DNA of 21,203 bases from CAZKDV01 sp964551645 (GCA_964551645.1 CAZKDV010000037.1:1-21203), one strand, 5' to 3'. Shown: positions 1-8,758, counted from the stretch's first letter. Notes: generated by a model not told the origin, from the sequence alone. Translations and numbers: made by a program.

Positions 1-171
1 TTGAGAAAATGGCTGTTTTTCACATATAAAAAAAGCGTAGTATGGATTTCACCGATAAAAGATACATAATATTCATAAATATAAACAAATAACATTCGTA
101 TATACTTATTGAGTTTAGCTTTATAAAAAATAAAATATCAATAAAAAAAGAAAATTAATTTTATTAAAAAA

Positions 172-202
172 AATTGTATTTATGAATGTTGTATTAACTT
201 TG
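172..202 (+). promoter_or_regulatory. Bacteroidota-type promoter-like sequence
   Basis: ATTG (172-175) and TAACTTTG (195-202) are 19 bases apart and match the Bacteroidota -33 TTTG and -7 TAnnTTTG pattern, although the -33 box has one mismatch. It sits just upstream of the CHU_C remnant. In such AT-rich DNA a chance match is possible. Confidence 0.3.
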
Positions 203-226
203 TAATTAATTTAATTTTAATTAAAC

Positions 227-396
227 ATGGAAGTTAGTATTGTTTTTACTTCAAAAGATATTAATATTCCTTGGAATGGTTCATCTTTTATTGACGATAA
301 GATTGTTTCTGCTGATGTGTATATGTATAAAATTACTATAGTTGAGAATACTATATAGAAAAAGTATTTCAAGGAATTGTAATCGTTTTATATTAG
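227..396 (+). pseudogene. Remnant of a CHU_C gliding-motility C-terminal domain
   Basis: A 43-residue reading frame (227-358) contains INIPWNGSSF...VSADVYMYKITIVEN, which resembles the end of the CHU_C domain found at the C-terminus of large secreted Bacteroidota proteins (typical pattern: NDINIPWDGTY...GVYVYKI). After its stop codon, a second frame (361-396) reads KVFQGIVIVLY and then stops, which fits the last strand of the same domain. The two parts are therefore separated by a stop and a frame change. Nothing upstream of the ATG looks like the rest of such a protein, so only about the last 55 residues survive. I infer a decayed, truncated gene. The match is from memory of the family pattern, not a search. 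Confidence 0.5.
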
Positions 397-600
397 ACAA
401 ATCCTAAGAACAATACGAAGGAAATATAAATTAGAATAAAAAAAAGAACAGCATATAATGTTGTATAAAAGCAATAGTAGAAAATAGCAAAACCAAGGTT
501 CACGCATTTAATTGAAATTTTATGAAGTTTGAACAATAAATTGCTTTGAAATTAACTACTGTTTTTATATATTACCGTTAATTATTTAAATTAAATCAAG
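397..600. other. AT-rich intergenic stretch, nothing recognised
   Basis: Very AT-rich sequence between the CHU_C remnant and the macrodomain gene. I see no open frame with recognisable protein sequence, no clear TAnnTTTG box and no strong hairpin with a T-tract. The macrodomain gene's promoter should lie here but I cannot point to it. The first 170 bases of the window are similarly featureless. Confidence 0.4.
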
Positions 601-1137
601 ATGAATATAAGAAACAAATTAGAAATTGTTAAAGATGACATTACAAAACAAAAAGTTGAAGCAATAGTGAACGCTGCAAACAATAGCTTGCTCGGTGGTG
701 GAGGAGTTGACGGTGCGATTCATCGTGCAGCAGGTAGTGAACTCAAAAAAGAATGTGAGGGTTTAGGAGGTTGTGAAACAGGAAAAGCAAAAATTACAAA
801 GGGCTATAATTTGCCGGCTATCTTTGTAATTCATACCGTTGGACCAATTTGGCGTGGTGGAAACAATAATGAAGATGAATTGCTTGCATCCGCATATAGA
901 AATTCTTTAAATTTAGCAGTTACTTATTCGATAAAAACAATAGCTTTTCCGTCAATTAGTACAGGTGCATATAATTTTCCTCTTGAAAGAGCTGCAAAAA
1001 TCGCTATTAATGAAATTGTACACTTTTTGAACAATAATCAAACTGTTGAATTGATTAGAATAGTTTGCTTTGATGATGTAACAAAACAGGTTTATGACGA
1101 TGTTTTACAAAGAATTATAGATAATCCTATTTCTTGA
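601..1137 (+). CDS. Macrodomain protein (MacroD-type ADP-ribose / O-acetyl-ADP-ribose hydrolase)
   Basis: A 178-residue single-domain macro protein. The family binds ADP-ribose and, in the YmdB/MacroD branch, removes acetyl from O-acetyl-ADP-ribose or mono-ADP-ribose from acidic side chains in the cytoplasm. Residues 23-45 carry the signature VNAANNSLLGGGGVDGAIH, with N27 and D37 placed ten residues apart like the catalytic pair N25/D35 of E. coli YmdB. The second loop is STGAYNFP (residues 120-127), which holds the phosphates. Length is normal for the family. The start is the only ATG before the fold begins. The gene stands alone on the plus strand and its last 11 bases overlap the end of rfbD on the other strand. 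Substrate (acetylated versus protein-linked ADP-ribose) cannot be told from sequence. Confidence 0.9.
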   Translation: MNIRNKLEIVKDDITKQKVEAIVNAANNSLLGGGGVDGAIHRAAGSELKKECEGLGGCETGKAKITKGYNLPAIFVIHTVGPIWRGGNNNEDELLASAYRNSLNLAVTYSIKTIAFPSISTGAYNFPLERAAKIAINEIVHFLNNNQTVELIRIVCFDDVTKQVYDDVLQRIIDNPIS

Positions 1138-2005
1138 GTTTCATTTCCTCAATGCAATTTCGCAAGGCTTCTCTCCAGTGAATAATTTCAATATTATAGT
1201 TTTCTTTAATTTTATGAGTATTTAAAACGCTATAATAAGGGCGTGGTGCAGGGGCAGGATAGTCTTTTGTAGGTATTGGATTTACTTTACATTTTATGTT
1301 TGATAATTCAAATATGTTTACGGCAAAATCGTACCACGAAGCAACACCTGTGTTAGTAAAATGAAGAATTTCCTTATGGTTAGTATTGCCTTTAATTTGA
1401 GGTAAAATTGAAATAATTGCTTTTGCTAAGCATTGTGCATTAGTTGGACTTCCTACTTGGTCAGTAACTACATTTATTTCCTCTCTTTCTTGTCCTAATT
1501 TGAGCATTGTTTTAACAAAATTGCTTCCATGAACAGAATAAAGCCAAGATGTGCGAATAATAATGTAGTTTGCATTTGACAAAATAATTGCTAGCTCACC
1601 TGCTGCTTTCGATTTTGCGTACACTCCAAGAGGCGAAACTGCATCAGCTTCTTCGTAGGGCAAATGAGTTTTGCCGTCAAAAACATAATCAGTTGAAATG
1701 TGTATAAGGATAGAATTATTATTTTTACATGAATTTGCAAGATTTTTTACACCTATTTCGTTAATTAGAAATGCAGTTTTTTCATCTGATTCTGCTTTGT
1801 CAACGGCAGTATATGCGGCACAATTAATTACTGCAAACGGTTTTAGCTTGGAAATCATATTTTCTACTTCATTCTTTTTACTAATATCAATGTCTTCAAT
1901 ATCGGTAAAAATAAACTTCATATTTTTTGTTGTATTGCTAATTCGACTAAGTTCAAATCCAAGCTGTCCTTTTGCTCCAGTAACTAATATTGTTTGTTCT
2001 TTCAT
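1127..2005 (-). CDS. rfbD: dTDP-4-dehydrorhamnose reductase
   Basis: A 292-residue short-chain dehydrogenase of the RmlD type, which reduces dTDP-4-dehydro-L-rhamnose to dTDP-L-rhamnose for surface glycans. It has an N-terminal NAD(P)-binding loop TGAKGQLG (residues 9-16), the STDYVFDG motif (104-111) typical of RmlD, and the catalytic Y129-xxx-K133. Length agrees with the usual 280-300 residues. It is the last gene of a minus-strand run after ugd and uxs, 42 bases downstream of uxs. The rmlA, rmlB and rmlC partners needed to make its substrate are not in the window. Its 3' end overlaps the convergent macrodomain gene by 11 bases. Confidence 0.92.
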   Translation of the reverse strand: MKEQTILVTGAKGQLGFELSRISNTTKNMKFIFTDIEDIDISKKNEVENMISKLKPFAVINCAAYTAVDKAESDEKTAFLINEIGVKNLANSCKNNNSILIHISTDYVFDGKTHLPYEEADAVSPLGVYAKSKAAGELAIILSNANYIIIRTSWLYSVHGSNFVKTMLKLGQEREEINVVTDQVGSPTNAQCLAKAIISILPQIKGNTNHKEILHFTNTGVASWYDFAVNIFELSNIKCKVNPIPTKDYPAPAPRPYYSVLNTHKIKENYNIEIIHWREALRNCIEEMKLKK

Positions 2006-2047
2006 TGTTGTTAAAAATAAGTATTTAGTAAGAATACTCGAATAAAT

Positions 2048-2983
2048 TTAAATAATTGATTCAAAATATTCTATTGTTTTAATTAAACCTTCTTCAAGTT
2101 TTACACTTGGTTGCCAGTTGAGAATTTCTTTTGCTTTTGAAATATTCGGTCTTCTTTGCATAGGGTCGTCTTCAGGCAAAGGCAGATAGATGATTTTCGA
2201 TTTGCTTTGTGTGAGAGTAATAATTTTTTCGGCTAATTCAATCATTGTAAACTCATCTGGATTGCCAATATTGATTGGACCGGTAACACTATCATCAGTA
2301 TTCATCAATTTTATCATGCCGTCAATTAAATCATCAACATAACAAAAACTTCTTGTTTGTGTGCCGTCTCCGTAAACTGTAATGTCTTTATTTTGAAGTG
2401 CTTGCACTATAAAGTTTGAAACAACTCTTCCGTCATTTGGGTGCATGCGTGGTCCATAAGTATTGAATATTCTCATGATTTTAATGCGAACATTATTTTG
2501 TCTGTGATAGTTCATAAACAATGTCTCGGCACATCTTTTTCCTTCATCGTAACAAGCTCTTTGACCGATAGGATTAACATGTCCCCAATAAGATTCGTCT
2601 TGTGGATGAATTTCGGGATCTCCATAAACTTCACTTGTAGATGCTTGTAAAATTTTGGCTTTTACTCTCTTAGCCAATCCAAGCATATTTATAGCGCCCA
2701 TAACAGATGTTTTGATAGTTTTGATTGCATTATATTGATAATGAATGGGCGATGCGGGGCATGCTAAGTTGTATATTTCATCTACTTCTAAGAATATTGG
2801 AGAAATTACATCATGGCGAATAAGTTCAAAATATGGATGGTCAAGCAGGTGTATAATATTTTGTTTTTGCCCGGTAAAGTAGTTGTCAAGACAAATCACT
2901 TCATTCCCAGTATTTAACAAGGTGTCGCATAAGTGAGAACCTAAAAATCCGGCTCCTCCGGTAACTAAGATTCGTTTTTTCAT
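2048..2983 (-). CDS. uxs: UDP-glucuronate decarboxylase (UDP-xylose synthase)
   Basis: A 311-residue extended short-chain dehydrogenase that oxidises, decarboxylates and re-reduces UDP-glucuronate to UDP-xylose. The NAD-binding loop GGAGFLG is at residues 9-15, followed by D33-N-Y-F-T-G, a signature of the UXS branch. The active site shows S115-T-S-E118-V-Y and Y145-xxx-K149. NIGNPDEFTM in the C-terminal half is also typical of UXS. It lies 12 bases downstream of ugd, which makes its substrate, so the pair forms a short route from UDP-glucose to UDP-xylose. Bacterial genes of this type have several names; the symbol is functional, not a formal one. UDP-glucuronate epimerases are the nearest alternative, but the motifs favour the decarboxylase. 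Confidence 0.9.
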   Translation of the reverse strand: MKKRILVTGGAGFLGSHLCDTLLNTGNEVICLDNYFTGQKQNIIHLLDHPYFELIRHDVISPIFLEVDEIYNLACPASPIHYQYNAIKTIKTSVMGAINMLGLAKRVKAKILQASTSEVYGDPEIHPQDESYWGHVNPIGQRACYDEGKRCAETLFMNYHRQNNVRIKIMRIFNTYGPRMHPNDGRVVSNFIVQALQNKDITVYGDGTQTRSFCYVDDLIDGMIKLMNTDDSVTGPINIGNPDEFTMIELAEKIITLTQSKSKIIYLPLPEDDPMQRRPNISKAKEILNWQPSVKLEEGLIKTIEYFESII

Positions 2984-2995
2984 TTGTATATATTT

Positions 2996-4312
2996 TTAGG
3001 TCAAGCCAATACCAAAATAATCAATTCCTTTTGCTCGCACTTCTTTCATCTCATATATATTTCTGCCGTCAAAAATAACAGGATATTTCAGGGATTGCTT
3101 TATTAAGTCCCAATTTGGGAATCTAAATTCAGTCCACTCTGTAAGAAGCACTAGGCAGTCTGCTTCTCTTATAGCATCATACATAGTTTCGGTATATTCA
3201 ATTAGGTTTCCAACTCGTCTGCGTGCTTCGTCCATAGATACAGGGTCATAGGCTTTAATTGTGCAACCGGCTTTTGTAAATGCCTCTATCAAAACTAAAC
3301 TTGGAGCTTCTCGCATATCATCAGTATTTGGTTTGAACGATAAGCCCCACATAGCAATTTGTTTTCCTTTGATATTTCCGTTGAAGTAAGAATTTACTTT
3401 ATTAAATATTACGAGTTTTTGAGCTTCATTCACTTCTTCAACAGCATTTAAAATTCTAAGATTATATTTGTTTTCTGCTCCAGTTTTTATCAATGCTTTA
3501 ACATCTTTTGGAAAGCATGAGCCACCATATCCAATACCAGGATAAAGGAATTTACTGCCAATTCTTGTGTCAGAACCAACACCTTTGCGCACCATATTAA
3601 TATTTGCCCCAACTATTTCACAAAGGTTAGCAATGTCGTTCATAAAGCTAATGCGAGTGGCAAGCATTGAGTTTGCAGCATATTTAGTCATTTCAGCTGA
3701 AGGAACATCCATGAAAATAACGGGGTGTCCGTTGAGGGTAAATGGTTTGTACAATCTGCTCATTATTTCTTCTGCTTTTTCAGACTCCACGCCTACAACA
3801 ATTCTATCAGGTTTCATAAAGTCTTGAATAGCATCGCCTTCTTTAAGAAATTCAGGATTTGATGCTACATCGAAAGTAATTTGTTTTCCTCTTTCTTTTA
3901 ACTTGTTTTCAATGGTATTTCTAACTTTCAGAGCCGTTCCAACTGGCACTGTGCTTTTTGTAACTACAAGCATATAGTCTTTCATGTTTTCGCCAATAGT
4001 TGATGCAACATTAAGCACATATTTTAAATCTGCACTTCCATCTTCGTCAGGTGGAGTTCCAACGGCTATAAAAATCACTTCAGCATCATCAAGAACATCT
4101 TTAAGGTTTGTGCTAAATTTTAATTTTTCTTTTGCAATATTTCTTTCGAGCATTTCGTCTAAACCGGGTTCGTAAATAGGCGATTTGCCATTGCGAAGCA
4201 TCTCAATTTTCTTAGTGTCAATGTCAACACATACAACATCAATTCCGACTTCTGCAAAACATGTCCCCGTAACTAAGCCAACATAGCCTGTTCCAACAAT
4301 TACAATTTTCAT
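2996..4312 (-). CDS. ugd: UDP-glucose 6-dehydrogenase
   Basis: A 438-residue enzyme oxidising UDP-glucose to UDP-glucuronate with two NAD+. The N-terminal Rossmann loop is GTGYVG (residues 7-12), the middle region holds K210 in AEMTKYAANSMLATR, and the catalytic cysteine is C266 in GYGGSCFPKD. A C-terminal UDP-binding domain follows with GLSFKPNTDDMREAPS. Length is normal for the UDPGDH/TuaD family. It is the first gene of the minus-strand run ugd-uxs-rfbD, with a good promoter just upstream (4332-4365). Together with uxs it makes UDP-glucuronate and UDP-xylose for polysaccharide or lipopolysaccharide decoration. Confidence 0.95.
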   Translation of the reverse strand: MKIVIVGTGYVGLVTGTCFAEVGIDVVCVDIDTKKIEMLRNGKSPIYEPGLDEMLERNIAKEKLKFSTNLKDVLDDAEVIFIAVGTPPDEDGSADLKYVLNVASTIGENMKDYMLVVTKSTVPVGTALKVRNTIENKLKERGKQITFDVASNPEFLKEGDAIQDFMKPDRIVVGVESEKAEEIMSRLYKPFTLNGHPVIFMDVPSAEMTKYAANSMLATRISFMNDIANLCEIVGANINMVRKGVGSDTRIGSKFLYPGIGYGGSCFPKDVKALIKTGAENKYNLRILNAVEEVNEAQKLVIFNKVNSYFNGNIKGKQIAMWGLSFKPNTDDMREAPSLVLIEAFTKAGCTIKAYDPVSMDEARRRVGNLIEYTETMYDAIREADCLVLLTEWTEFRFPNWDLIKQSLKYPVIFDGRNIYEMKEVRAKGIDYFGIGLT

Positions 4313-4331
4313 AATCTTATTGATTTTTATG

Positions 4332-4365
4332 CAAATTTATATTAAATTTATTAGTTTCTTTCAAA
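4332..4365 (-). promoter_or_regulatory. Promoter of the ugd-uxs-rfbD run
   Basis: On the minus strand, TTTG (4362-4365) lies 22 bases before TAAATTTG (4332-4339). These match the Bacteroidota -33 and -7 elements, with slightly long spacing. The -7 box ends about 20 bases before the ugd ATG, giving a short leader. Confidence 0.55.
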
Positions 4366-4420
4366 GAAATCTGTAAAAATCAAGTTTTAATTTTATTATT
4401 TTGCCAATAAGCTGTTTCTA

Positions 4421-5533
4421 TTATTGCTTAGAATCATACTTATTCATAAGCTTTTTATATGTAATATTTTTGTAATTACTATTCCAATAATATTTTTGTA
4501 GAAAAAGTTGAGTTAAAAAACGACCTCCAATTTTTTCAATATTACGATAAAGGATAATATCATATTTTCTGTGGAAGTTGATCCAGCATTTATTGCAATT
4601 GTGCTTGTGCTCTTTTTGCAAAGCCATAGTACTTCTCTTATTGATAATATCATATAAAGATTCTTCAAACACATTTCCTAATTCTAAAGAAAGATTTTGG
4701 CAAATAGGAACGCGTCCATCTGGAAAAATAATTATACTATCAAATATACTATTGCAAGATAGTGATAATTGCCCTTTTCGCCATGGTTCATATAGTGCAA
4801 CAAAATCATAATTTTCTTTGAAATCTTTTATTATTTCGGGTATTTTGTTTAAAAAATCTTGAGACTGTATGTCGGAAATTTGTTCTGTATCGCTTGATTT
4901 TATTGTGTGTGCTTCATCTACAGTGTCAAAGTAGGGCATATTATTGTAAATTCCAACGCGAACATCAATTCCCATCTCTTTACTTATTTCACAAACATGA
5001 ACTAAATCAGCAAAGCTATTGTATGGAGTTAGTGTAAACATTATGGAAACCGGAACTTTATTTTTTACTGACTTTATCACTTCAATGATTTCGTGGTAGC
5101 AATCTTTACCTCTCATATAATGGTGCGTTTCGGGTGTTCCATCAAGTGAAACAAACAGACGCATTGGTTTATGATTTTCTATGGCTTTAATTGTTCTGTC
5201 AGCTTGGACACAGTTTGAGAGCAAATCATATTTAGGGTGTTTTTTGTCAAGAAATGACATGATTTCATTAGCTTCTGGATGTAGAAGAAATTCACCGCCT
5301 TCAAGCCCAACAACAGTTTGTTTGTGAATAGCTTTTGACTCCAAAACTTGCTTTATTATTTCAAAAGGCAGATGTCGTACAGGCTTTTTAGTCCAAACCA
5401 AGCAATGCTTACATTTTGAGTTGCACAAATCAGTAGCATACAACATTAGTGTTGCTAACTGTTTTTTATTTTTTAGAAAATTATTTCGGAGAAAAAGATT
5501 GCCTCGAAATAAATAATTGCTAATTGTGTACAC
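4421..5533 (-). CDS. Radical SAM protein with SPASM-like C-terminal cysteines
   Basis: A 370-residue radical S-adenosylmethionine enzyme of unknown substrate. The cluster motif C37-NSK-C41-KH-C44 binds the 4Fe-4S cluster that splits SAM. LEGGEF (78-83) matches the SAM-contacting GGE motif, and SLDGTPETHHYMRG (129-142) is typical of the SPASM/MoaA-like branch. The C-terminal part has C260, C278, C313 and C316 with FPDGRVPICQN, which resembles a reduced SPASM or twitch domain that would bind a second cluster. No peptide precursor, rSAM-maturation partner or transporter is recognisable next to it. The zinc-ribbon gene lies 72 bases upstream on the same strand and may share a transcript. Function cannot be assigned; glycan or lipid modification is as likely as peptide modification. 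Confidence 0.8.
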   Translation of the reverse strand: MYTISNYLFRGNLFLRNNFLKNKKQLATLMLYATDLCNSKCKHCLVWTKKPVRHLPFEIIKQVLESKAIHKQTVVGLEGGEFLLHPEANEIMSFLDKKHPKYDLLSNCVQADRTIKAIENHKPMRLFVSLDGTPETHHYMRGKDCYHEIIEVIKSVKNKVPVSIMFTLTPYNSFADLVHVCEISKEMGIDVRVGIYNNMPYFDTVDEAHTIKSSDTEQISDIQSQDFLNKIPEIIKDFKENYDFVALYEPWRKGQLSLSCNSIFDSIIIFPDGRVPICQNLSLELGNVFEESLYDIINKRSTMALQKEHKHNCNKCWINFHRKYDIILYRNIEKIGGRFLTQLFLQKYYWNSNYKNITYKKLMNKYDSKQ

Positions 5534-5605
5534 TTATTAATAAGGAATTAACTGTATGATACAAAAGTGTTTTTTGCTTTATTTTAATGCAAATAGCGAC
5601 AAGTT

Positions 5606-6010
5606 TTAGTCATCTGAAGATTCTCCGAAAAAGCTCAAATACTCGTCTGTGTGATGTCCGTACGCTTCAAATGAATCTTTTGAGATTTTGTATGTGCATT
5701 TTTCGCCTCTTATTTTGGAGAAAACTATATTAAATTCTTTGCCTTCGCTATCTTGCATTAATACCTTAGCCAAATTAGGAGTGTCGTATTCATTTGCATC
5801 TAAATTTTCATAACAAATAGGGCAAATAAAATTTACATGGTCTCCATCTTCAAAATGTGCTGAGGGATGACTTTTATATGTGTAGTCGCCAATTTCAGGA
5901 CTAATAAGGACAAGGGCTGATTTTCCACTTTTTGTCTTTGTCAAAAAGATAATATTTTTTTCAATTTTTAGATGTCCCTTGCAGTATGGGCAGATATAAT
6001 TGTTTTTCAT
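5606..6010 (-). CDS. Small zinc-ribbon protein of unknown function
   Basis: A 134-residue cytoplasmic protein that I do not recognise as a named family. It begins with a CPYC pair (C7, C10) and has a second pair CPIC (C63, C66), which would form a four-cysteine zinc site like a zinc ribbon or CpXC-type domain. No signal peptide or membrane segment is visible, and the C-terminal end is acidic. A promoter-like ATTG-N18-TATTTTTG is found just upstream on the same strand. It precedes the radical SAM gene. Its job is unknown. Confidence 0.7.
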   Translation of the reverse strand: MKNNYICPYCKGHLKIEKNIIFLTKTKSGKSALVLISPEIGDYTYKSHPSAHFEDGDHVNFICPICYENLDANEYDTPNLAKVLMQDSEGKEFNIVFSKIRGEKCTYKISKDSFEAYGHHTDEYLSFFGESSDD

Positions 6011-6032
6011 GATGAAAAGATTAAATTCACTA

Positions 6033-6062
6033 CAAAAATACTAATTTTTATTAGATAGCAAT
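6033..6062 (-). promoter_or_regulatory. Promoter-like boxes ahead of the zinc-ribbon gene
   Basis: On the minus strand, ATTG (6059-6062) is 18 bases before TATTTTTG (6033-6040), fitting TTTG/TAnnTTTG with one mismatch. The gene's ATG begins 23 bases further on. Confidence 0.4.
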
Positions 6063-6126
6063 AAATAAATTCTATTGATAAAAAGAAAACTGACTTAATT
6101 GAAAAAATCAAATAGATTTTATTTTG

Positions 6127-8685
6127 CTAATAGTAATCTCTAAAGTCAGTTTTCTTTTCAATTTTTAAGTCTTGCAATGCGGAAGCCTTTACTCTTAAAG
6201 TAAAATTATAACTTTTTCTAAAACCTGTCGGAATCCAGTTAAAAACAATTTCCCAACAATGCAAATCGCGATATACATTCAAAGAGGTGTATGTAAAATC
6301 TTTGTTTTTAATATCGTAGTTTGTCATCAGCCCAATTTTCCAATTAGGAGTGAGCTTTACATCTCCAGTTATTGAAATTGTTTGAATTATTGACATCTTA
6401 TTTATTTGATTGACATAATCCTCATAACTTTTACCGTATTGCAGGTTGTATGCTAAAGTCATATTCCAAGGGATAGCATGTGTTTGCTTGTTTTCTTTTG
6501 TCGTTTTCCCCGATGTTTTAGTTGGATAAAGAAGGTTTGTTAAAGTGCTGTTGTTAAGTTGCCAATTGAGTGATGTTCCCCAGTCGGAGCGAGTTTGTCT
6601 AAGCAATTTTTTATTTACATTCCATTCAAATTGATTTAGGTTTTTTCCTACTGAATCAATAATATATGGGTCGAAAGTAGTAAAGTACGAAATATTGATA
6701 TTGTTAAATAAACGCGTTCTTCCATTTAAAACTAATTTTGACCAATTCAATGAATCTTTAGCTATATCATAAGAAGTACTGATATTTAAATTTTCAATTA
6801 AAACAATTTTTTTCACTCCATCACCAATAGTATCTTTTTTTGACTTCACTTTCATTTCTAAATTATTAGATAGCGATAATTGAAGTGCTCCTGATTCTCC
6901 AAAAGGCGAATAACCGTAAATTCCGTTCTGAAAAACGGAATAATATGTTGGTGCTTCATCGCCGGGAATATTGTAATATTTGTAATATTTCCATTTGGCT
7001 TGTCCAAAGTCAGGACGGTATCTAAATGAGATATTAGGAGTTAAAACATGCCTTACTGCTGTTACGGGTCCTTTAAAAAATTGAAACATGCCGTACAGTT
7101 TGCTTGTTATTTGCGTTGAGAATTCAAAATCTCTATTTGCCTTGAAACCCTGAATAGTATCGGTAATTAAGGCTAATTCATTATTGTCCCAATGTTTGTC
7201 AAGTGTTTGGAAATACCATCTTTCATTGTATGAAAAAGAAGTTGTAAGGTTAAAATGTTTAAATATTTTTTGCGACCAAGATATCGGAATCTGATGTTTG
7301 AAACCGTTTGAGAAATCTTTCCATTCCCACGATTGAAAAAATAATGAATCAACTTTAGAAATGGTGTTTTTGGCATTCATAACATAGTTCATATTTATAT
7401 TTTCATACCATTTTAGTTTGCCACTAATATTTTTTCTTCTAAACGGAAAAAATCTATTTATAGAAAGACTAAGTTCGGGCAAATTTAAATTAACTTGATG
7501 CGTTTGCTTGTTTTGGTCGTGTCTTATATTTGCCGAAAAATTAATGTTATTCTTTATTGTTGTAGAAAAAGAAACGCTAGACGAGAAAGTTGAAGATAAG
7601 TAATCATTTGCTGATGATGGATTGTATTTGTTGTATTCGCTACTACCGGCTTTTACATCGGCATTAAATATATGTCTTGGATGTGCTTTTCTATCCTGAT
7701 TATGCTTCCAAACAATAAAAAAGTCTTTTTGTTTGAAAAAATCAGGTGTTTCTGGTTCTCCCAATTTATTCACAGCATAACTTACATTAAGATGTCCATC
7801 GTATTTATAGCGTTTTTTATAATTGGAATTTGTTTTTAAAGCCCAACTTCCTCTTGAATATATATCTCCCAAAATAGAAACATCAACATAATCATTTATT
7901 CCAAAATAATAACCACCATTTTCGAGAAAAAAACCTCTGTTTGCTCGTTCTCCGTAAGTTGGAATAATAATACCTGATTGTTTTCCTTTTGAATTTGGGA
8001 AGTAACCAAACGGAAGAGCTAAAGGCAAAGGCACTTTTTCTACACTAAGCCAAACTGGTCCCGTAATGATTTTGTCATCAGGAATGATTTTAGCTTTTGT
8101 AAAGCATATTTCAAAATGTGGATCGTGTTCGGAGCATGTAGTAAATGAGCCGTTTTTTACAAGAATTACATCATCTTCTTGTTTTTTTATTTCTTTTCCG
8201 TGTACATAAGCCTCACTTTCTTCGGTGAAAATATTGGTTAAATATCCTTTTTTTGTATTAAAATTATACATTATTAAGTCGGCTTCAAATGATTTGTCTT
8301 TCTCTTTAAATACCGGTTTTCCGATAACTTTATCACTACTGTCTTTTACCCAAGTAGCTCTTAATAATTTTGTTTCAAAATTAATTTCAACATAAGCAGC
8401 AGTCAGAGTTATATGCTGATATTCAATAACTACATTTCCATACAATTTTATCAGTCTGTCTTTAGTTAGAAAAATGATAGAATCTTTAGCAGAATATGTT
8501 ATTTTTGATTCGATTGCTTGTTTTGATTTTCTGTCTGCATTGCTAATGAGTGTATCTTTATGTTCGGTTTTAATTGTATCAGTAGAGTCTTGAACAACAA
8601 CTTGAGCGTTTATTGCGTTATTGAAAACGCATATAAACAATATAGCCAAAAGTCTTATGAATACTGATAATTTTTTCAAAATCAT
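6127..8685 (-). CDS. lptD: LptD-like outer-membrane LPS assembly protein
   Basis: An 852-residue LptD/OstA-family protein that would insert lipopolysaccharide or lipooligosaccharide into the outer leaflet of the outer membrane. I chose the ATG at 8685 because the sequence then opens with a standard signal peptide (MILKKLSVFIRLLAILFI..., cleavage near INA/Q28); an ATG at 8739 adds 18 residues but runs further into the divergent gene. After the signal, residues of about 55-190 look like the OstA/LptA jelly-roll (RLIKLYGNVVIEYQHITLTAAYVEI, and KSFEADLIMYNFNTKKGYL). SIEKVPLPLALPFGYFPN-like sequence leads into the barrel (GIIIPTYGERANRGFFLENGGYYFGINDYVDVSI), and the rest is a beta-barrel of alternating aromatic and polar residues ending with aromatic YY. 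It is divergent from the amidase gene. Identity is firm at family level; the partner LptE is not seen. Confidence 0.85.
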   Translation of the reverse strand: MILKKLSVFIRLLAILFICVFNNAINAQVVVQDSTDTIKTEHKDTLISNADRKSKQAIESKITYSAKDSIIFLTKDRLIKLYGNVVIEYQHITLTAAYVEINFETKLLRATWVKDSSDKVIGKPVFKEKDKSFEADLIMYNFNTKKGYLTNIFTEESEAYVHGKEIKKQEDDVILVKNGSFTTCSEHDPHFEICFTKAKIIPDDKIITGPVWLSVEKVPLPLALPFGYFPNSKGKQSGIIIPTYGERANRGFFLENGGYYFGINDYVDVSILGDIYSRGSWALKTNSNYKKRYKYDGHLNVSYAVNKLGEPETPDFFKQKDFFIVWKHNQDRKAHPRHIFNADVKAGSSEYNKYNPSSANDYLSSTFSSSVSFSTTIKNNINFSANIRHDQNKQTHQVNLNLPELSLSINRFFPFRRKNISGKLKWYENINMNYVMNAKNTISKVDSLFFQSWEWKDFSNGFKHQIPISWSQKIFKHFNLTTSFSYNERWYFQTLDKHWDNNELALITDTIQGFKANRDFEFSTQITSKLYGMFQFFKGPVTAVRHVLTPNISFRYRPDFGQAKWKYYKYYNIPGDEAPTYYSVFQNGIYGYSPFGESGALQLSLSNNLEMKVKSKKDTIGDGVKKIVLIENLNISTSYDIAKDSLNWSKLVLNGRTRLFNNINISYFTTFDPYIIDSVGKNLNQFEWNVNKKLLRQTRSDWGTSLNWQLNNSTLTNLLYPTKTSGKTTKENKQTHAIPWNMTLAYNLQYGKSYEDYVNQINKMSIIQTISITGDVKLTPNWKIGLMTNYDIKNKDFTYTSLNVYRDLHCWEIVFNWIPTGFRKSYNFTLRVKASALQDLKIEKKTDFRDYY

Positions 8686-8714
8686 TGATTTGAAACGAAT
8701 ATTTTTTAATTTTG
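8684..8714 (+). promoter_or_regulatory. Promoter of the amidase gene in the lptD-amidase divergent gap
   Basis: ATTG (8684-8687) is 19 bases before TAATTTTG (8707-8714), matching the Bacteroidota pattern. Transcription would begin near 8720, downstream of the first possible ATG (8621), which supports the GTG at 8759 as the real amidase start. On the opposite strand TAGTTTTG (8737-8744) is a candidate -7 box for lptD, but its -33 box is poor. Confidence 0.5.
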
Positions 8715-8758
8715 TTGCTGTTTTTAAAATAAATTTCAAAACTAAACAAAAAATCAGT

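Noticed and set aside
1698..2045. Plus-strand open frame opposite rfbD
   Set aside because: It is the shadow of the rfbD coding strand with no protein-like pattern of its own.
5321..5340. TTTGTGAATAGCTTTTGACT resembles the start of a Bacteroidota type II-C repeat
   Set aside because: Single copy, inside the well-supported radical SAM coding region, with no second copy at array spacing.
5534..5605. CACTT...AAGTG inverted repeat between the radical SAM and zinc-ribbon genes
   Set aside because: Short stem, long AT-rich loop and no T-tract in a consistent place; probably chance.
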